A stretch of DNA of 64,000 nt from Isoetes taiwanensis (GCA_021234155.1 JAJEKV010000288.1:312001-376000), one strand, 5' to 3'; counted from the first letter of the stretch, positions 1 to 12,245 are shown. Translations and numbers: made by a program. Notes: generated by a model not told the origin, from the letters alone.

Positions 1-1
1 T

Positions 2-362
2 GTACCCTCAGAACTTAGACAAAAGTTAGATAGCAAGGCTCTGATTGGTTACCTTGTTGGTTATGACTCTGAGTCAAAAGGGTACAGAATTTATATCCCT
101 GAAACAAAAGAAGTGGTAATAAGTCGAGATGTTCTTTTTGATGTTCTTTTTGATGATTTAAGGGTACAGGATGGCTATAAATGAAAAAGCTAAGCCAGAT
201 AAAAAGGTGCAGTTTGAAGTTGACCTTGAGGCAGACAGTGATACGCTGACTTCCAAAAATGAAACTGCTCAAAGCAATGCACCAGACAGTAGCAGCAGAA
301 ACGAAGGTGATTTAGAAGAGCAACATCACGAGGCAATGCATACTAAAAGAAGAAAAACATAG
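2..362 (+). pseudogene. copia integrase C-terminal end and linker
   Basis: The first ~60 codons read LIGYLVGY..GYRIYIPETKEVVISRDV, the typical end of a copia integrase (the part after the catalytic core, before RT). A 12-bp in-frame duplication around 126-152 doubles the residues DVLF. The frame stops at TGA near 182. An acidic, low-complexity linker then continues in another frame from 171 to 362, as expected for the variable region between integrase and RT, so one indel separates the two. The family assignment is firm, but the fragment cannot be functional. Confidence 0.75.
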
Positions 363-479
363 GCCGAGAAATTGATTGAAGACTTAAAGATAGATGTTGA
401 TAATTATGGAAGAAATGAGGCAGGGAAAAGCAAGAGATTTGAGCAGGCTGAATATGATCATGAATAGATTTTTGCTATC

Positions 480-2294
480 ATGAATGATCTTGTGTTGCCG
501 AAAACCTATGAAGACGTCCTTAGTTGTGAAGACAAGGAAAAATGGATTGAAGCAATAAAAGAGGAGCTGAAATCATTTAGCAACACAAATACATATGAAA
601 CTGTGGATTGCCCGCAAAATCAGAATATTATAGATAGTAAATGGTTGTTCAAAATAAAGACAAATGCAGATGGAAGCCAAAGATATAAGGCGAGACTTGT
701 AGCACAAGGTTACACGCAAAAAAAGGGAAGGGATTACGACGAAACTTACTCTCCCATAGTCAAACTAACTAGCCTGAGATTACTACTCAGCGTGGCTAAT
801 GCTAAGGACCTAGAACTCCACCACATGGACGTAAAAACCGCATTTTTAAATGCCAAGCTTGATGGTAATGTATACGGGTAAAAGCATGTTAGGGTGTACC
901 ACTTTTGGAACCTGCAAAAGTACATACACTAGGTACTTCAGAACTGGGTACTTTCTCATTTTTCTTTTCATTAAAACTAGTACAAAAGTCCAAAATAAAA
1001 GTCAAGGACGTGTTAATATTTAAAGGTAAGATAAATATAATGCTATCTAAGCCCAAAATTTATATAAAAGTTCTAAAATGTACCTTTTATTGACATATTA
1101 CACAGGTACCCAGTACCCAGTCCTGGGTACCTTTTTAGGTACTTTTTTAGTCACTAAATAATACTTTTTAAGGGACACCCTAACATGCTTTCACCCATAC
1201 ATGAAGGTCCCGTCTAGAATAGAGACACAGGGAAACAAAGTTTGGAAGCTTAATAGGGCTGTGTATGGGCTAAAGCAATCACCAAGGGCATGGTACCTGT
1301 GCATGGATAATTTCCTTAGAGAGCAGGGATTTATAAAGCTGAAGAATGATGGCAATTTATATAGGTTTCAATCAGGGGAAGATTTTTGTATAATAGCCTT
1401 ATATGTGGACGATTGTATTATGGCTGTTAATAGCCCTAGTTGTCTAAGCAAATGCAAGAATATTCTGACGACAAGATTCATCATGACAGATATGGGAGAA
1501 TTAAAGCAGTTCCTTGGCATTGAAGTAATCAGAAATAGATCAAAAAAGATTCTAAAAACTAAAACAATGCAGGCACATCCAGAACATGCTCAAGAGATTT
1601 AACTTGCAGGATGCACATCCTATTAAAACTCCAGCTGTACCAGGACACAGATTGACTGATGACATCCCTCTTACAGATGAAGAAAAATTTGAAATGGAAA
1701 AGGTACCGTACAGGGCACTCATTGGCTGCTTAGTATATTTAGCAAATAATACGTGCCGAGACATAGCATACATAGTTAATGTGTTAAGCAGAAGATGCCA
1801 TAATCCAAGCAAAGCACATTGGGTAGCAGGGAAAAGAGTCTTGAAATATCTAAAAGGTACTGCAAAGTATGGAATCACCTTCAATAACGAAAATTTAAAA
1901 CTCTATGCCTACAGTGATGCAGACTAGGGAGGGGACTTGAGCACGCATAAATCCACCTCAGGGTATGCTGTTTTTCTAGGTGGAGGACCAATTGCATGGA
2001 GAAGCAAGAAACAAAAGGCGATTGCTATGTCTTCGACTTACAAAGATCTTTACGGACAGTCAAAGTTGCATCGCTATAGTAAAGAATCCTATAGATCATG
2101 AGAGAACAAAGCATATAGAACTCAATATTCACTTTATCAGGGATCTGGCAGGGAAAGGATACATACAAATGGAGTATATAAACACAGCAAGACAAATCTC
2201 AGATGTGTTTATAAAAGCATTGACAGAAACCAAGTTTGTAGAATTTAGGAATGATTTAAACATTACACAGATATGTGATGAAGGAGGAATATGA
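480..2294 (+). pseudogene. copia reverse transcriptase-RNase H, interrupted
   Basis: The RT starts with the usual copia opening (EKWIEAIKEEL, then KWLFKIK, KARLVAQGYTQ) and motif A HHMDVKTAFLN. It is interrupted at 876 by a MITE and resumes at 1201 with KVWKLNRAVYGLKQSPRAWY and the catalytic YVDD (ALYVDDCIMA). A frameshift lies near 1575-1590, where the frame ending 1602 overlaps the frame starting 1586. RNase H follows with AYSDAD, but the expected Trp codon is TAG at 1925-1927. Reading continues as GGDLSTHKSTSGY and SKKQKAIAMSSTY. A deletion near 2035 then joins to the C-terminal IFTDSQSCIAI..TKHI segment, which ends at 2294. RT would copy the element RNA and RNase H would degrade it; neither can be made intact here. 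Confidence 0.88.
876..1196 (+). mobile_element. 321-bp MITE inserted in copia RT
   Basis: The copia frame is cut between codons for VY and MKVP. The insert starts GGGTAAAAGCATGTTAGGGT and ends with its inverted complement, about 22 bp with one mismatch. It is flanked by a 4-bp direct repeat ATAC (872-875 and 1197-1200). Removing the insert and one ATAC restores the RT frame. The interior has no coding potential. The TIR starts GGGT and the TSD is 4 bp (or 3 bp, TAC), so the superfamily is unclear. Confidence 0.9.
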
Positions 2295-2880
2295 GAATTA
2301 AAAAAAACTTGGTCATCCCATATTGAGCAGCATCACAGAACACTGATTGCAAACGTACAGGCTTAGACAGCACAGAATGTTATTTCATGAACATATATGA
2401 TCTTATGGGTCAGATTTAAGAAAAGGGGAAGATCATGGTTATGTGGTTATAATATAAAAAAGGGGAAGATCATGGTCACACATTCGAAGGCCAAATATCA
2501 AAGGATACATGAGCTATTTTTAACATATGCCATATATAATATTTCCGATTATATTCGAGGAGGTATAGACATGATATTTGGAGCCAAACATGTTTGAAAT
2601 TAGACACAATTGCTTCTGCCGAATGCCGACTCCTAGTCGGTCGGAATGAAGCAAATAAATGAGAAAGTATACAGATCAAGAGTAGTGAGTTCCGAGGTTG
2701 ATCGGTTTGAGGATTAAGCACAACTTTTGGTTGTGACTTGTGTTGTCGGGGTTTTATCTCTGCACGATTAGGTGCAGTCAACGCTGCTACAGTACTGGGT
2801 CATACCCATAGCTACAGTGTTTGCATTATTTATATCTCAATGGTTTTATGTCATGACATTTATGAATAATTTGAATGTTG
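2295..2880 (+). other. non-coding 3' part of copia element, probable LTR remains
   Basis: No protein-coding signal is seen. Purine-rich stretches near 2410 and 2456 could be polypurine tracts, and the sequence after them could be a 3' LTR, but only one copy is in view so LTR borders cannot be fixed by comparison. Confidence 0.35.
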
Positions 2881-2898
2881 CTATCTCAATAGAAGTTG

Positions 2899-4889
2899 TC
2901 ATGAATAGACATCATATCTCTTGAATTGAAATCTGCATCTCAGTAGAACTAATTTATTAACACTTTGAGCAATTAGCCAAATGAAGAAACTAACCTTAGG
3001 GAAGCAGAAAGAGTCCCAAACTTCCTGAAAAAGGACTTTAACTTCCTCCTCAGAAATAGGCCATTTAGAGATAGCTTTCAGAGGGATGTCAGATCTGTTG
3101 ATGATGGAGTAAATTTTACTAATCTTATAAATGCACTTACCATTCAAACTCCAGTTAATAACTTTAGGAACAGACTGATTCAACCATGTATCACGGAGGA
3201 TAGATTTGAGATGAAGATATATCTTCTTGTCACAAGAGGTGCCCTGGATAATATTTCTCAAAACAGTACAAGACATAAGCTTATTATTGATGTAGAGATC
3301 ATTTATAACAATTAAACCTTTATCTGACCATTTCTTATAAATTCTTGGGTGTCTCAAGGCTAGAACCTAACTGGAGTTCAAAAAATAGTCATCTGCAGAT
3401 TAAGATCCTCAAGAGTGGCATGATCAAAACAAGAATAAGCCTTATTCCAAGCCATGATAATATTCCTCATCAAAGGAGATGTAGGGCCTGGATGCAATTC
3501 ATTGAAACAAGAGTCACGAATGATATGAGCAATTGAAAGATGACCATCAGGATAAGAGCAAGATAACCAAAATCTGATAAAGTGGGAGGAAGGACCGGTG
3601 TTATTAATAAAAGATCTCCAGATATATTTACCAGTTAAAGCACAAGCCTGCATGTAGAGATCTTTACAACTTAATCCTCCTAAATTCTTTGCTCTAGATA
3701 CAGAATTCCAACTAACCAAGTGGGAGCCATTCCAAATGAAGTTTCTGATGATTTTCTCTATCTCATTATAAATACTCTTTGGAGCAACCAGAGCAGAAGA
3801 GAAGTAAATATGGGAACTAGCCAAGACTGAATTTGCAATTAGAGTTCTTCCTGCAAAGGATAAGCAGTTTCTATATTTATTCAACTTCCTCTTAATTCTA
3901 TCAGTAATAGCTTGCCAAAGACCTTTCAAGTAGGTATTCAGAGAAAGAGGCATGCCTAACAGCACAGAAGCTTGATTGCAGTTCAACTCTAATATTAGCA
4001 AATAGTACATTTGGCTAGATTCAAATTAACACCAGAGGCAGCAGAGAATTGGCTAATTATCTCAAGAAAGAACTCAATATTAGATACATTGGCATCCAAA
4101 AAATCAAAAGTATCATCAACATATTAGGAGGTGGTGATGGAAGTATCATTTTTTGGCATTTTAAAGCCAGTGATCTTTCCTAAAGCTTGAAGATGTTTAG
4201 CCCTGGTTAGCATATCTGCCACAATTAGGAAAAGATATGGAGCAAGAGGACAACCTTGTGTCACACCTCGAGATAAAGGAAAGAATTGGGAAGGTGTGCC
4301 ATTCAAGGTAACAACAAAATTAGAGTTGACATTAAGGCCATAAATAAGCAACTTAAGTTTCAGATGAAAGCCCAATTTAGTAAGAGCATAGTCTAGAAAA
4401 TCCCATCTCACAGTATCAAATGCACGCTTGAAATCCAATTTAAGTAACACACAATTTTGATTGGATATTTTGTTCCAATGAAGATCTTCCATACCTCCAA
4501 TATAATTGTCCAATATTTGGAAGAAAGGTAGATTGATATATTGACTAATGTTTTTTTTGCAGGTAAGCCTTGATCCTATTAGCTATGATTTTGGCACAAA
4601 TCTTGTATGAGGTATTAGTTAGGAAGATAGGTGTCCATTCAGAGAAAGCAGTGGGATTGTCCACTTTAGGAATCAGAGCAATAAAACCAGCCGAGATACA
4701 AGGGTGAAGATGATTTGCATCCCAAAAACCTCTAACCATAGAAAGAAGATCAGACTTAAGAATATCCCAAAAGTGAATATAGAATTCACTGGGGAGACCA
4801 TCAGGGCCAGGAGATTTGCTTTTTCCAAAGGGTTTCAGGATATTAGGAATCTCTTCTTCATTGGGAGGAATAATTATAGAGTCATCCAT
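2899..4889 (-). pseudogene. 5'-truncated L1 LINE ORF2 (RT and zf-RVT region)
   Basis: Four minus-strand frames together make the C-terminal two thirds of a plant L1 ORF2. They are 4889-4545 (SKSPGPDGLPSEFYIHFWDIL), 4513-4124 (LLKLDFKRAFDTVRWDFLDY, then RGVTQGCPLAPYLFLIVADM), 4010-3378 (LLGMPLSLNTYLKGLW, LAGRTLIANSVLASSHIY) and 3357-2899 (zf-RVT-like ending FFIWLIAQ). The order and wording closely match the long LINE at 60-63.7 kb, so the two are members of one subfamily. Frame breaks occur near 4530, 4100 (the catalytic YADD segment is lost or broken there) and 3370. The endonuclease and ORF1 are absent and the element starts abruptly near 4905, the usual 5' truncation of target-primed reverse transcription. 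No clear poly(A) tail is seen at the 3' side. Confidence 0.9.
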
Positions 4890-6130
4890 ACAATCTATAG
4901 AAGATGAAAAAAATGGTTTATTGTAACCATTGACTTTGTACTTTTATTACCATCCTAATTTAAACCATTGACTTTTGTACCTTTTAGGCTGGTTACACAA
5001 TGGATACGCAAGGAGAAGGTGTTGTAACTATAAGGGTAGCAGAAAATTCAAAGCCAACTGACAGCACAGAAAGTTTTATGCAAGCTTGACCAATGTAATA
5101 CTTTCATTCACATTCACCATTTTAACTTACAAGTGTCACATATTGGAAAAAGGTAAAGAGATCCATAGTTAGTACACTATTGATAATCCCCATCTGCGTT
5201 TTAATTCTTTTCCCCTTCCTACAAGAAATTTGTCATTGAACGTCTTTCCTGATACCGCAAACAACCATGCTAAAGTGGCATTCCAAATTGAGTATCTGCA
5301 AGCATCTAAAAGTGGGTATTACATCCTTGATTTATACTTTGTCAATGCATGTTATTTTGTATGCAGTTCTCTATTCCAAAGTATTGACTGAATTGTATGC
5401 TTCCAGTTTGCATGCTTGAAAGCATTATAGCAAGAACATCACATTAGGAACCAACGAATGATTCCGTAAATGTCATTGACACTTTTAAACATGTTCATGT
5501 TAACTAGAAATATTTCTAAATGCTTTACCTTTGAATAAACCTTGTTGGTAGACTTGGGTGTGTTGCTCACATTGTCAATCAATTGTTTCATTCACAAAAC
5601 TGAAGTTGGCAATGGCATCATGGACACTAGCTCATGTATCTGAATGTGCCAAAGCTTTTGAGCAAAGAGATCAGCCAACACCTCCGTTGACATGTGTACC
5701 GTCAAGTTTATCTAGTATGAGAAGAAAACGAAGCATGGCTCAATATCCAAATTTAGAATCCAGCTGGCTGTTGTGCTTGAATCGACAATTTCTCTCAGTA
5801 AATGATGTCGTCGCCATCATGATTCTCCAATGCCGGGAGCAGGTAGCTTACAAATTCTTTTTTTGTTTCTAATCTACAGGCCATATCTGCTCATTAATCT
5901 GACTCATTAATATATCTGCGCATATCCCTTTGTTTCACATAAGCATGAAAAACTGTCGGGAACACCAGACCATAATTAACATTAAACTTTGTTTTTTTCT
6001 CTTCTATGGGATTCTCAGGTCTTGTTACTCTTTTATGTTCTTGGAAGTCCATAGCCTTGTCTGTTTGTACTTAGATTAATGATGGCTTATTCAGGAAAGT
6101 GTGGCAAATGTATATAGGAGTTAGCAAGTT

Positions 6131-6190
6131 CCAGCTCATTTTATTTTAATGTTGCATTATCCAGCTCATTTTATTTTAATGTTGCATTAT
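6131..6190. repeat. 30-bp perfect tandem duplication
   Basis: The 30-bp unit beginning ccagctcattttattttaat is present twice in a row without mismatch. Confidence 0.97.
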
Positions 6191-6776
6191 TTAGATTCAA
6201 ATATCTCGTCAGTTTAGAAAGTTACTCATTATGTGTCATTTTCTGTATCAAGGTTGTTGTCAGCGCCGCTCAAAACTATATACAACTTCACCTCATGCCT
6301 CACCATGTGGTTGTGTTATTCTAATCCAGTTGGGGCTCCAACTCATGCACCTTATATTCTTTTCAAGTTAATTTCGGACTTATTCAGAGAACTTCCAAGT
6401 GGAACATCCCTGCCTCAAAATCAAGTTCGTATAGCGGGGACTAATCCGGTCAGTGATGGTCTTGAAAAAATTGCGGATGATAAAAATCATTCTTTCTATC
6501 ATTCTTTCTTTCTATTTCTGTCTCCTTGTATCTGTTTACATGAACTAACTCTTGTCAAGATTTAGTTTCTCTCAAGATTAATCTCTGTTTACTCAGTTAT
6601 TGTCTCTGTTATGTTTAATAATTGATTTTGTTGGACAGATTTGGCTCATTAAGTTCCCATAATTTCCACTGGAGGTACATTTCCTATTGGAGGCTCAATA
6701 ATTATATAACAACTACAACTCTCTCGGGTCCATACTTCTGTAGTACACCTTTGTGACCTGGGCAACAGATAGGATT

Positions 6777-6824
6777 GATTCAATAGTATTGCAGGCAGGT
6801 GATTCAATAGTATTGCAGGCAGGT
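6777..6824. repeat. 24-bp perfect tandem duplication
   Basis: The unit gattcaatagtattgcaggc plus aggt occurs twice head to tail. Confidence 0.97.
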
Positions 6825-7349
6825 ACAAAAACTTAGGTCCTGAGTAATCATGTCATGACAGCCAGCCATGGAAGCCTTTTATTCTTCATGTTATCTAGCT
6901 TTAGAATGAATTATTGTTGAAGACTCTTGGCCTGAAGGTGTATAGGAGATCAAATTACATATAATTTCCTAGGAGCATCCTCCTAGCTTTGAAGTGTCGG
7001 GCTCTTTTCAACAATAAATTAGTAATCCTCTTTTATCCTTTTTAGCTTCATGTGCTTTTTCTGCTAATTTTCGGTCCCTTGTTTAATCTACTTCAAAGGA
7101 TCATTCTTTAAAGGATTGGGGCCAGCAGTACCTTCAGCATGCTGTACAAACTCCCATGGATATGCCATTGGCAAGCCTCCCTTATGCACAAAATTGTCAG
7201 TTTAATTGAAATGACAAAAGCCTATTCAAATGAACCACCCTGCTTTGAACTAGCCTAGTCGCACTTGTACTAATAGCATTAGCAGACTCTTCACACGTCT
7301 ATTTTACAGGTAAACTATTCCTCAATTCAGCAAGGGCAGTCTCTCTCCA

Positions 7350-7803
7350 TCCTGATCGTCCTCGCCATCTTTTGGTCTAGTTTCAAGACACTCTTAGCCG
7401 CTTACATGTTCTTCAGCATGAAAACCATCTCAGAGGGACTAGTTTCTCAGTACAGAAGAACCTCTCCCCCTTCAATTATGTAACCGTAAGGAGGAGCTCT
7501 GCAAGATGAGGGCAGCCCGCCTGCAAAAGAAATGGGCGATGTACAGGAGAGGCACAACAATTATTCTAGACCAATGGTCTTCCAATCCTTGGACTGGATA
7601 TGTCTAGATAATTTTAGAAGCACAAAATTACCACTAGCATTAGCATTATCTTCTTCTTGGTAGTCTTTAAATATTTGGTTATTGTGTTTGGTGACGAAGC
7701 CGAGTCCCCAGGTTTTATATCTCATGTCCCCAGGTTGCCCTTGCATGTACCGTCCCATAACCCAGTTGGGTTCTCGTGGACGTAAAATTCATCTATCTAT
7801 CTC
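7350..7803 (+). mobile_element. ORF1-only LINE derivative, copy 1
   Basis: A decayed LINE ORF1 end (about 7355-7617) is followed directly by a ~135-bp 3' UTR and the family 3' end: tcccataacccagttgggtt, then ctcgtggacgtaaaa, then a short (ATCT)n at about 7790-7803. The ORF1 part reads DRPRHLLV then TLSRLHVLQHENHLRGTSFSVQ with frame breaks. It closes with YRRGTTIILDQWSSNPWTGY and a stop at about 7615. The same C-terminal signature occurs at 13.9 and 58.0 kb. No ORF2 lies between ORF1 and the 3' end, so this is a half-LINE with internal deletion rather than a simple 5' truncation. Confidence 0.75.
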
Positions 7804-8421
7804 TTAACTATTGTTTAGCAATTGCTTTAGGATCATTGCTTGCATTTGTAGTAAATGCATTTTTGCCTAGCCCTCTATCTCTGGTTGGATTTGACAAATG
7901 CTTACTGTTAAAATTTTGCATTTGTTTGCTAGTAGACTCCACAAATTCTCTGCTCAATCGAGGAGTAAGGCTGCTATATGAGCTTACAGATGGGAATGGT
8001 TTTACAAGGAAACTATTTTACAAAGTCATGTCATGTTTCTGAGTAACTGCCAAGCTCTTTTTTCCCATCGTTTCATCTCAAAATAAGACTTGGTTCTAGT
8101 TGGCCTCATCTTGAAAGGCCCTTACCTTCCTATAGTCAGGTAAAGTATTTTTCCACTTAGACCTACGCTGCTCCTTAGACCTCTGAAGTCTATGGCTCCA
8201 GCAATACTCACTACAATACTCACAGCTCTCATTTTCCATCTGTACTTGCAAAGCATTCCCTTTCATGTTTTTTGGTTCCTACTTGGTTTGTAATGCTAAT
8301 AATTAATATTCTTGTTCTTGGCAGACTAGTCGTAGATCACGCCTGTCACAAAGGTGTAACACTAATGATGTTAATACTCCAGCATCAATTCAATTCCAAA
8401 GAAGAAGAGAGACAGTATTTC

Positions 8422-8979
8422 CCAATTATGGAAGAAGAATTTGCACAATGACAATCCAATTCAAATAATTCGAGAAGTAGCAAGGAAGTTTAATATACCT
8501 GAGTCAAGCTTATGTAATTGGATGAGGGTCATTTACAGTAAGAAAGCTGGCCAAGATCCTAGGTGTTTGAGTAAGGAACAGGAATTATAACTAAAAAAAT
8601 GGGCATTAGATAGAGTAATCGTAGGCATGGGATTGACTTTGAAGCAATTCAAATTGAAAGCAGCAAGCATGTGTGAAGGCAGAAATATTTTGTGGTTGAA
8701 TGAAAAACCAGGAGATAAATGGTGGAGGTTGTTCAAAAAAAGACATCTTGATATTTCATTGAGATCAACAAAAACTTTGGATGTTGCAAGAGCACGAGCC
8801 ATACATCCTTTAAAACTTCGGTCCTTTTACACAACAGTGGAAGAAGTTTACAGCCATTTTAATTTTGAGCCTAGCCACATTTGGAATGTAGATGAAATTG
8901 GCATTCAAGCAGAGAAGATTAGTGGTTTGAGAATGATCGCGAAAAAGGGAAGACTACAAGGGATCGGCGTGGTTGAATG
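8422..8979 (+). pseudogene. pogo/Tigger-like transposase fragment (Tc1/mariner superfamily)
   Basis: The frame opens with a psq-type helix-turn-helix (IIREVARKFNIPESSLCNWM, about 8460-8520). A CENP-B/Tc5-like second DNA-binding segment follows (GDKWWRLFKKRHLDISLRST), then the first catalytic aspartate in IWNVDEIGIQ at about 8880-8910. An in-frame TAA at about 8588 interrupts the region between the two DNA-binding parts. The frame ends at 8979, right where a tandem repeat begins, so the second Asp and the rest of the DDE domain are missing. Intact members bind their terminal repeats and cut and paste at TA. This fragment is inactive, although a domesticated DNA-binding role could not be excluded from sequence alone. 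Confidence 0.8.
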
Positions 8980-8989
8980 ACATCAATGT

Positions 8990-9495
8990 ATCATTGAACG
9001 CCGTCTAGACGTGCTTTAACAATGTTGATGACGTATCGGCCATGCTTGCATGGCTTGCTGACATGCACGCTGGCACGTCGTCGTGTTCTGCCATGTTGTG
9101 ATGACGTCGTTAAACAGCGTCTAGGATATCTGATGTGGCCAAGTCGATCTCGTGGCACGCTAACATGCCATGCTGGCATGCCGCCATGCTCTGCCACATC
9201 GACGTAATGTCGTTAAATGACGTCTAGGATATCTGACGTGACCAAGTTGGCCTCGTGGCTTGCTGACATGCCACGCTGGCACACCACCGTGTTCTACCAC
9301 GTTGACATGACGTCATTAAAAGATGTCGTGACGTCGTTCAAATATGTTTCCGTCGCTAAACGACGTCGTTTAATGAAAGGGCTTAGATCTAAAGTGTCAA
9401 CCATGCCAGCGTGGCTTGCTGACATGCCATGCTAGCACACTGTTGTGTTCTGCCACGTTGACATAACGTCGTTAAATGACGTCTAGAATATCTGA
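8990..9495. repeat. ~104-bp degenerate tandem repeat rich in gacgtc
   Basis: About four units share the landmarks gacgtcgttaaa, cgtctaggatatctga, ctcgtggcttgctgacatgc and cgtgttctgccacgttgaca. Unit starts are near 9103, 9203, 9307 and 9463; the third unit is lengthened by about 50 bp. The block is GC-richer than its surroundings and contains many short palindromes (gacgtc, gccatgctggcatggc-like). It directly abuts the transposase fragment on the left. Open frames inside it are by-products of the repeat. Confidence 0.85.
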
Positions 9496-11936
9496 ATCTG
9501 TACAGCATCGAAGTTAGAGGATGATAAACCCAAATAAAATAAAGAGTTTGATAATGCTAAGAACATAAAGACCATTAAAAACAAGTAAGAAGAGACCACC
9601 ATTTGTGGTTTAAGCACTTCCCCTCAACGCTAAGTTTGCAGGTTTAGCAGATAGCTTTTAAAAGAAAATATTGTCACTTCAACATATTCCATCTAAACTG
9701 TTAACCCAAAATCTTCTTTTTTTATTTTGGGATTGCATTGGGTTCCATGAACGCCGCATCTTACGCTGCATTCGGCATTCCCTCTTCCCCTTGCGGGACG
9801 TGCTGCAATACGAATTTTGAATTTTTGACTGTTTTTAAACCCTTCAGATTTGATTCAGTCGCTCCTTCGTTCCCATCGCCATAGCCAGTGCATAACCAGC
9901 TTCAGCACAAGGTTGCCTCTATCTAGACAACCTACTTTCCCTATTCTACACAGCTTTCTGTCGGCTATCATATCCGCCATAGCCGAGCTCGGCAAGGGAT
10001 GATGCTTCATCATCTTGATGCCCCATTAGTGACAGAAGTTCGCAATTTATAGGCGAAATGGCCAATAGCTTATTTATCTGTACTTCAAATGCAAACGCCG
10101 CCATAGCTAGAGGCTCCGGCAGTGCGGCACAACAGTTCTTTCATTTTTCTTCAGGCTATATCGGTGGCCCTTTGAGAAGCAAGTTTTGGCATTATTTTTT
10201 TCCAGATTGAAGAGTATCGGCGTAGAAGAAAACGTCCAGGTAAAGTTATTTTTTGTTTCGGGCTAGGAGAAAACGTCCAGGTAAACCCATTTTCGGTTTT
10301 GGTTTAGGGTTAGAAACCGCATCTGTTATGCAGAGGTTTTGCAGATTAAAGTTAAGAGATATGTTTTCTACATCATAAGGCATAAGGCAAGAGTCAACGA
10401 AATTTGTAACTCTGGTTTTTTGGGTTCAGATCAAAGGCAAGATCTGTATTTCTGGAGCCGAACCCCTACTGCGATTTGACAAATTTCTAGAACGATTTTT
10501 GGGTGGGCTTATCTTCACAAACACGGTGCTACTTAATCGTTGTCTCATCCCTTTGTCTTGGTCTGTAATGCATTCTGTAACTTTCCCAAGTTAATGGCTT
10601 TGGTTTTGTAAACCTAAACTGCAATTGTAGGTGGAGCTTGGAGCAACTGATTTTTCCCTCTTCTGCTTCTTTGTCTTGGTACGTTTTATTCTTGATGACT
10701 TTTCTTTTATGTAGGCATGATTATGGGCAGTCTGTCCCTACTGTTTGGTTTAATCTGAGACTAAAGCACCCGAATAAGGACATGCTTCAGAGGGATCCCA
10801 TAGTCATAATTATGGTCTTGCAGTATCATGCATGAAACACACAGACCTTTTTCTAGAAGCATTTAACATAGGTGCCTATTCCACCAGACGTAATGGGACT
10901 TTAATAAATTTAACAAGTAAACATAAGTCCATATGCATCATATTGTTTTTATACTTAAAGCCACAACCTCCCATATATCAATGCATTGCATGAAAATTTT
11001 AGACCAAATAGCTGTCAGATATATAACAACATGATCATAGACTCTCCGCCCAAGGCCCAAGACAATGAACTACAAGCATCTGCTTATTTCCAAGTCGATC
11101 AAATCCCTTTGCAAAAAGAGCTTTGCCCATGAAAGAAAAAGAGTAGTTGAAGCTTTCGGCTGAGACATCTATTATCTAGGGTTTGAGACGATATTTGTCA
11201 TGTGCAAAATCATAGATGGAATTAGCAGAAATGTGATTAACTCCCAAGTGACATTTGTCAAGTGGAAATGAATACAAAAGTCTAGAATATAGGTAGGACA
11301 ATGTCTAGGTCAAGAAACAAGAGGATTTGCAAAATGAACCCAATGAATACTCATCATTCTGTAAATTTGGCCAACCAAATGTAATTTCTATGTAATAAGT
11401 TATTATAAAGAATCTACTTGGAATAATCTAGATTTCGATTAATGGGTCAAGTATTCCCCAGCATCACATTATCCAGTAGCAAACCCATGGTAGAAGAGCC
11501 AGCATATCAGAAGATAGGAGGATGACTTACTCAAAACACATCCAAATCAAACGCATAGCAAATGCTAGCTCCAAAATGAGAAAAATGATTTAATGGCTAG
11601 CACAATACTTTCAAATTTAACTTGTTGAATTTAACGTTGGGACTGAATTTGGCCAAGTGGACAAAGGCATAGGGATGTCACATATGTGAACTCTCATTCG
11701 TATCCGTCTACTAACATAGTAGAACACAATCAATGTAAAGGGCTTAATCATGTAAAATGCAAAGAGGGTAATTATCTAGCACCAACAAAGTTCAAGGCAG
11801 AAAACTATAGCTAATCAATAGAATGCAAAGTTCTTCATAAGTTAGTGGAAACAAATTAAAAATTATCATTTAATGCTTATATCCCACCAAAGTTACTAGT
11901 TAACTATCATCAGAAACTGAGAAATATCAAAAACTG
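9496..11936. other. long non-coding stretch
   Basis: No gene recognised. Around 10230-10290 the short phrase gaaaacgtccaggtaaa occurs twice, each with a potential splice donor (AG|GTAAA), and ggtttagggttagaaacc follows; this resembles a plant 5' UTR with a telobox, but no coding exon could be tied to it. Confidence 0.4.
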
Positions 11937-11938
11937 AC

Positions 11939-12245
11939 CTCCGCACGTGTGCATCATTCAAGTGATCCTCGTGGTCATGTGGTCCCAAAGAACTCTCACC
12001 ATCTTGATGATCTTCAAATTCAGCATCAAAAGGTCGTTGAGAATTCTGGATTGAGGATTAACTAGCCAAAGTAGACTCACCATCTTGTTGAGCTTCAACT
12101 ATGGCATCTATGGTAGTTGTCGTCGAACATGTAGGAGTAATAAAGCCATCTATGACAACAGGATTAATGGGCTCCAGTGGCTTTAAAGCCAGCTTTATCT
12201 TCTTTATCTTCTTGAGGAAATATTCCATGCATTTTTATGCTAATC
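11939..12245 (-). pseudogene. unrecognised coding exon with one stop
   Basis: On the minus strand one frame runs through LKKIKKIKLALKPLEPINPV, VEAQQDGESTLAS, a TAA stop near 12059, then SSIQNSQRPFDAEFEDHQDG and ESSLGPHDHEDHLNDAHVRR. It ends at a good splice donor (CGGAG|GTCAGT at 11939/11938). The acidic phrase QQDGES/HQDGES occurs on both sides of the stop, suggesting a small internal repeat within a real protein. No domain is recognised. It could be one exon of a host gene or part of a mobile element. Confidence 0.35.

Larger units (their letters stand above)
2..2880 (+). mobile_element. Ty1/copia LTR retrotransposon remnant
   Basis: The end of integrase, the reverse transcriptase and RNase H follow one another in the Ty1/copia order on the plus strand, and the 5' part lies outside the window. 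The internal coding region ends near 2294. The 2295-2880 stretch is non-coding and probably holds the polypurine tract and a 3' LTR; two short direct copies containing a run of G and 'gaagatcatggt' sit at about 2412-2432 and 2458-2476. The right border is set by the start of the minus-strand LINE near 2890 and is uncertain. The element is dead, with frame breaks, a stop and a MITE insertion. Confidence 0.85.
4906..7340. other. intergenic, no recognised gene
   Basis: AT-rich spacer. Open frames at 5558-5872 and 6233-6565 are short, resemble nothing I recognise and lack supporting splice structure. Two perfect tandem duplications lie at 6131-6190 and 6777-6824. Confidence 0.5.
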
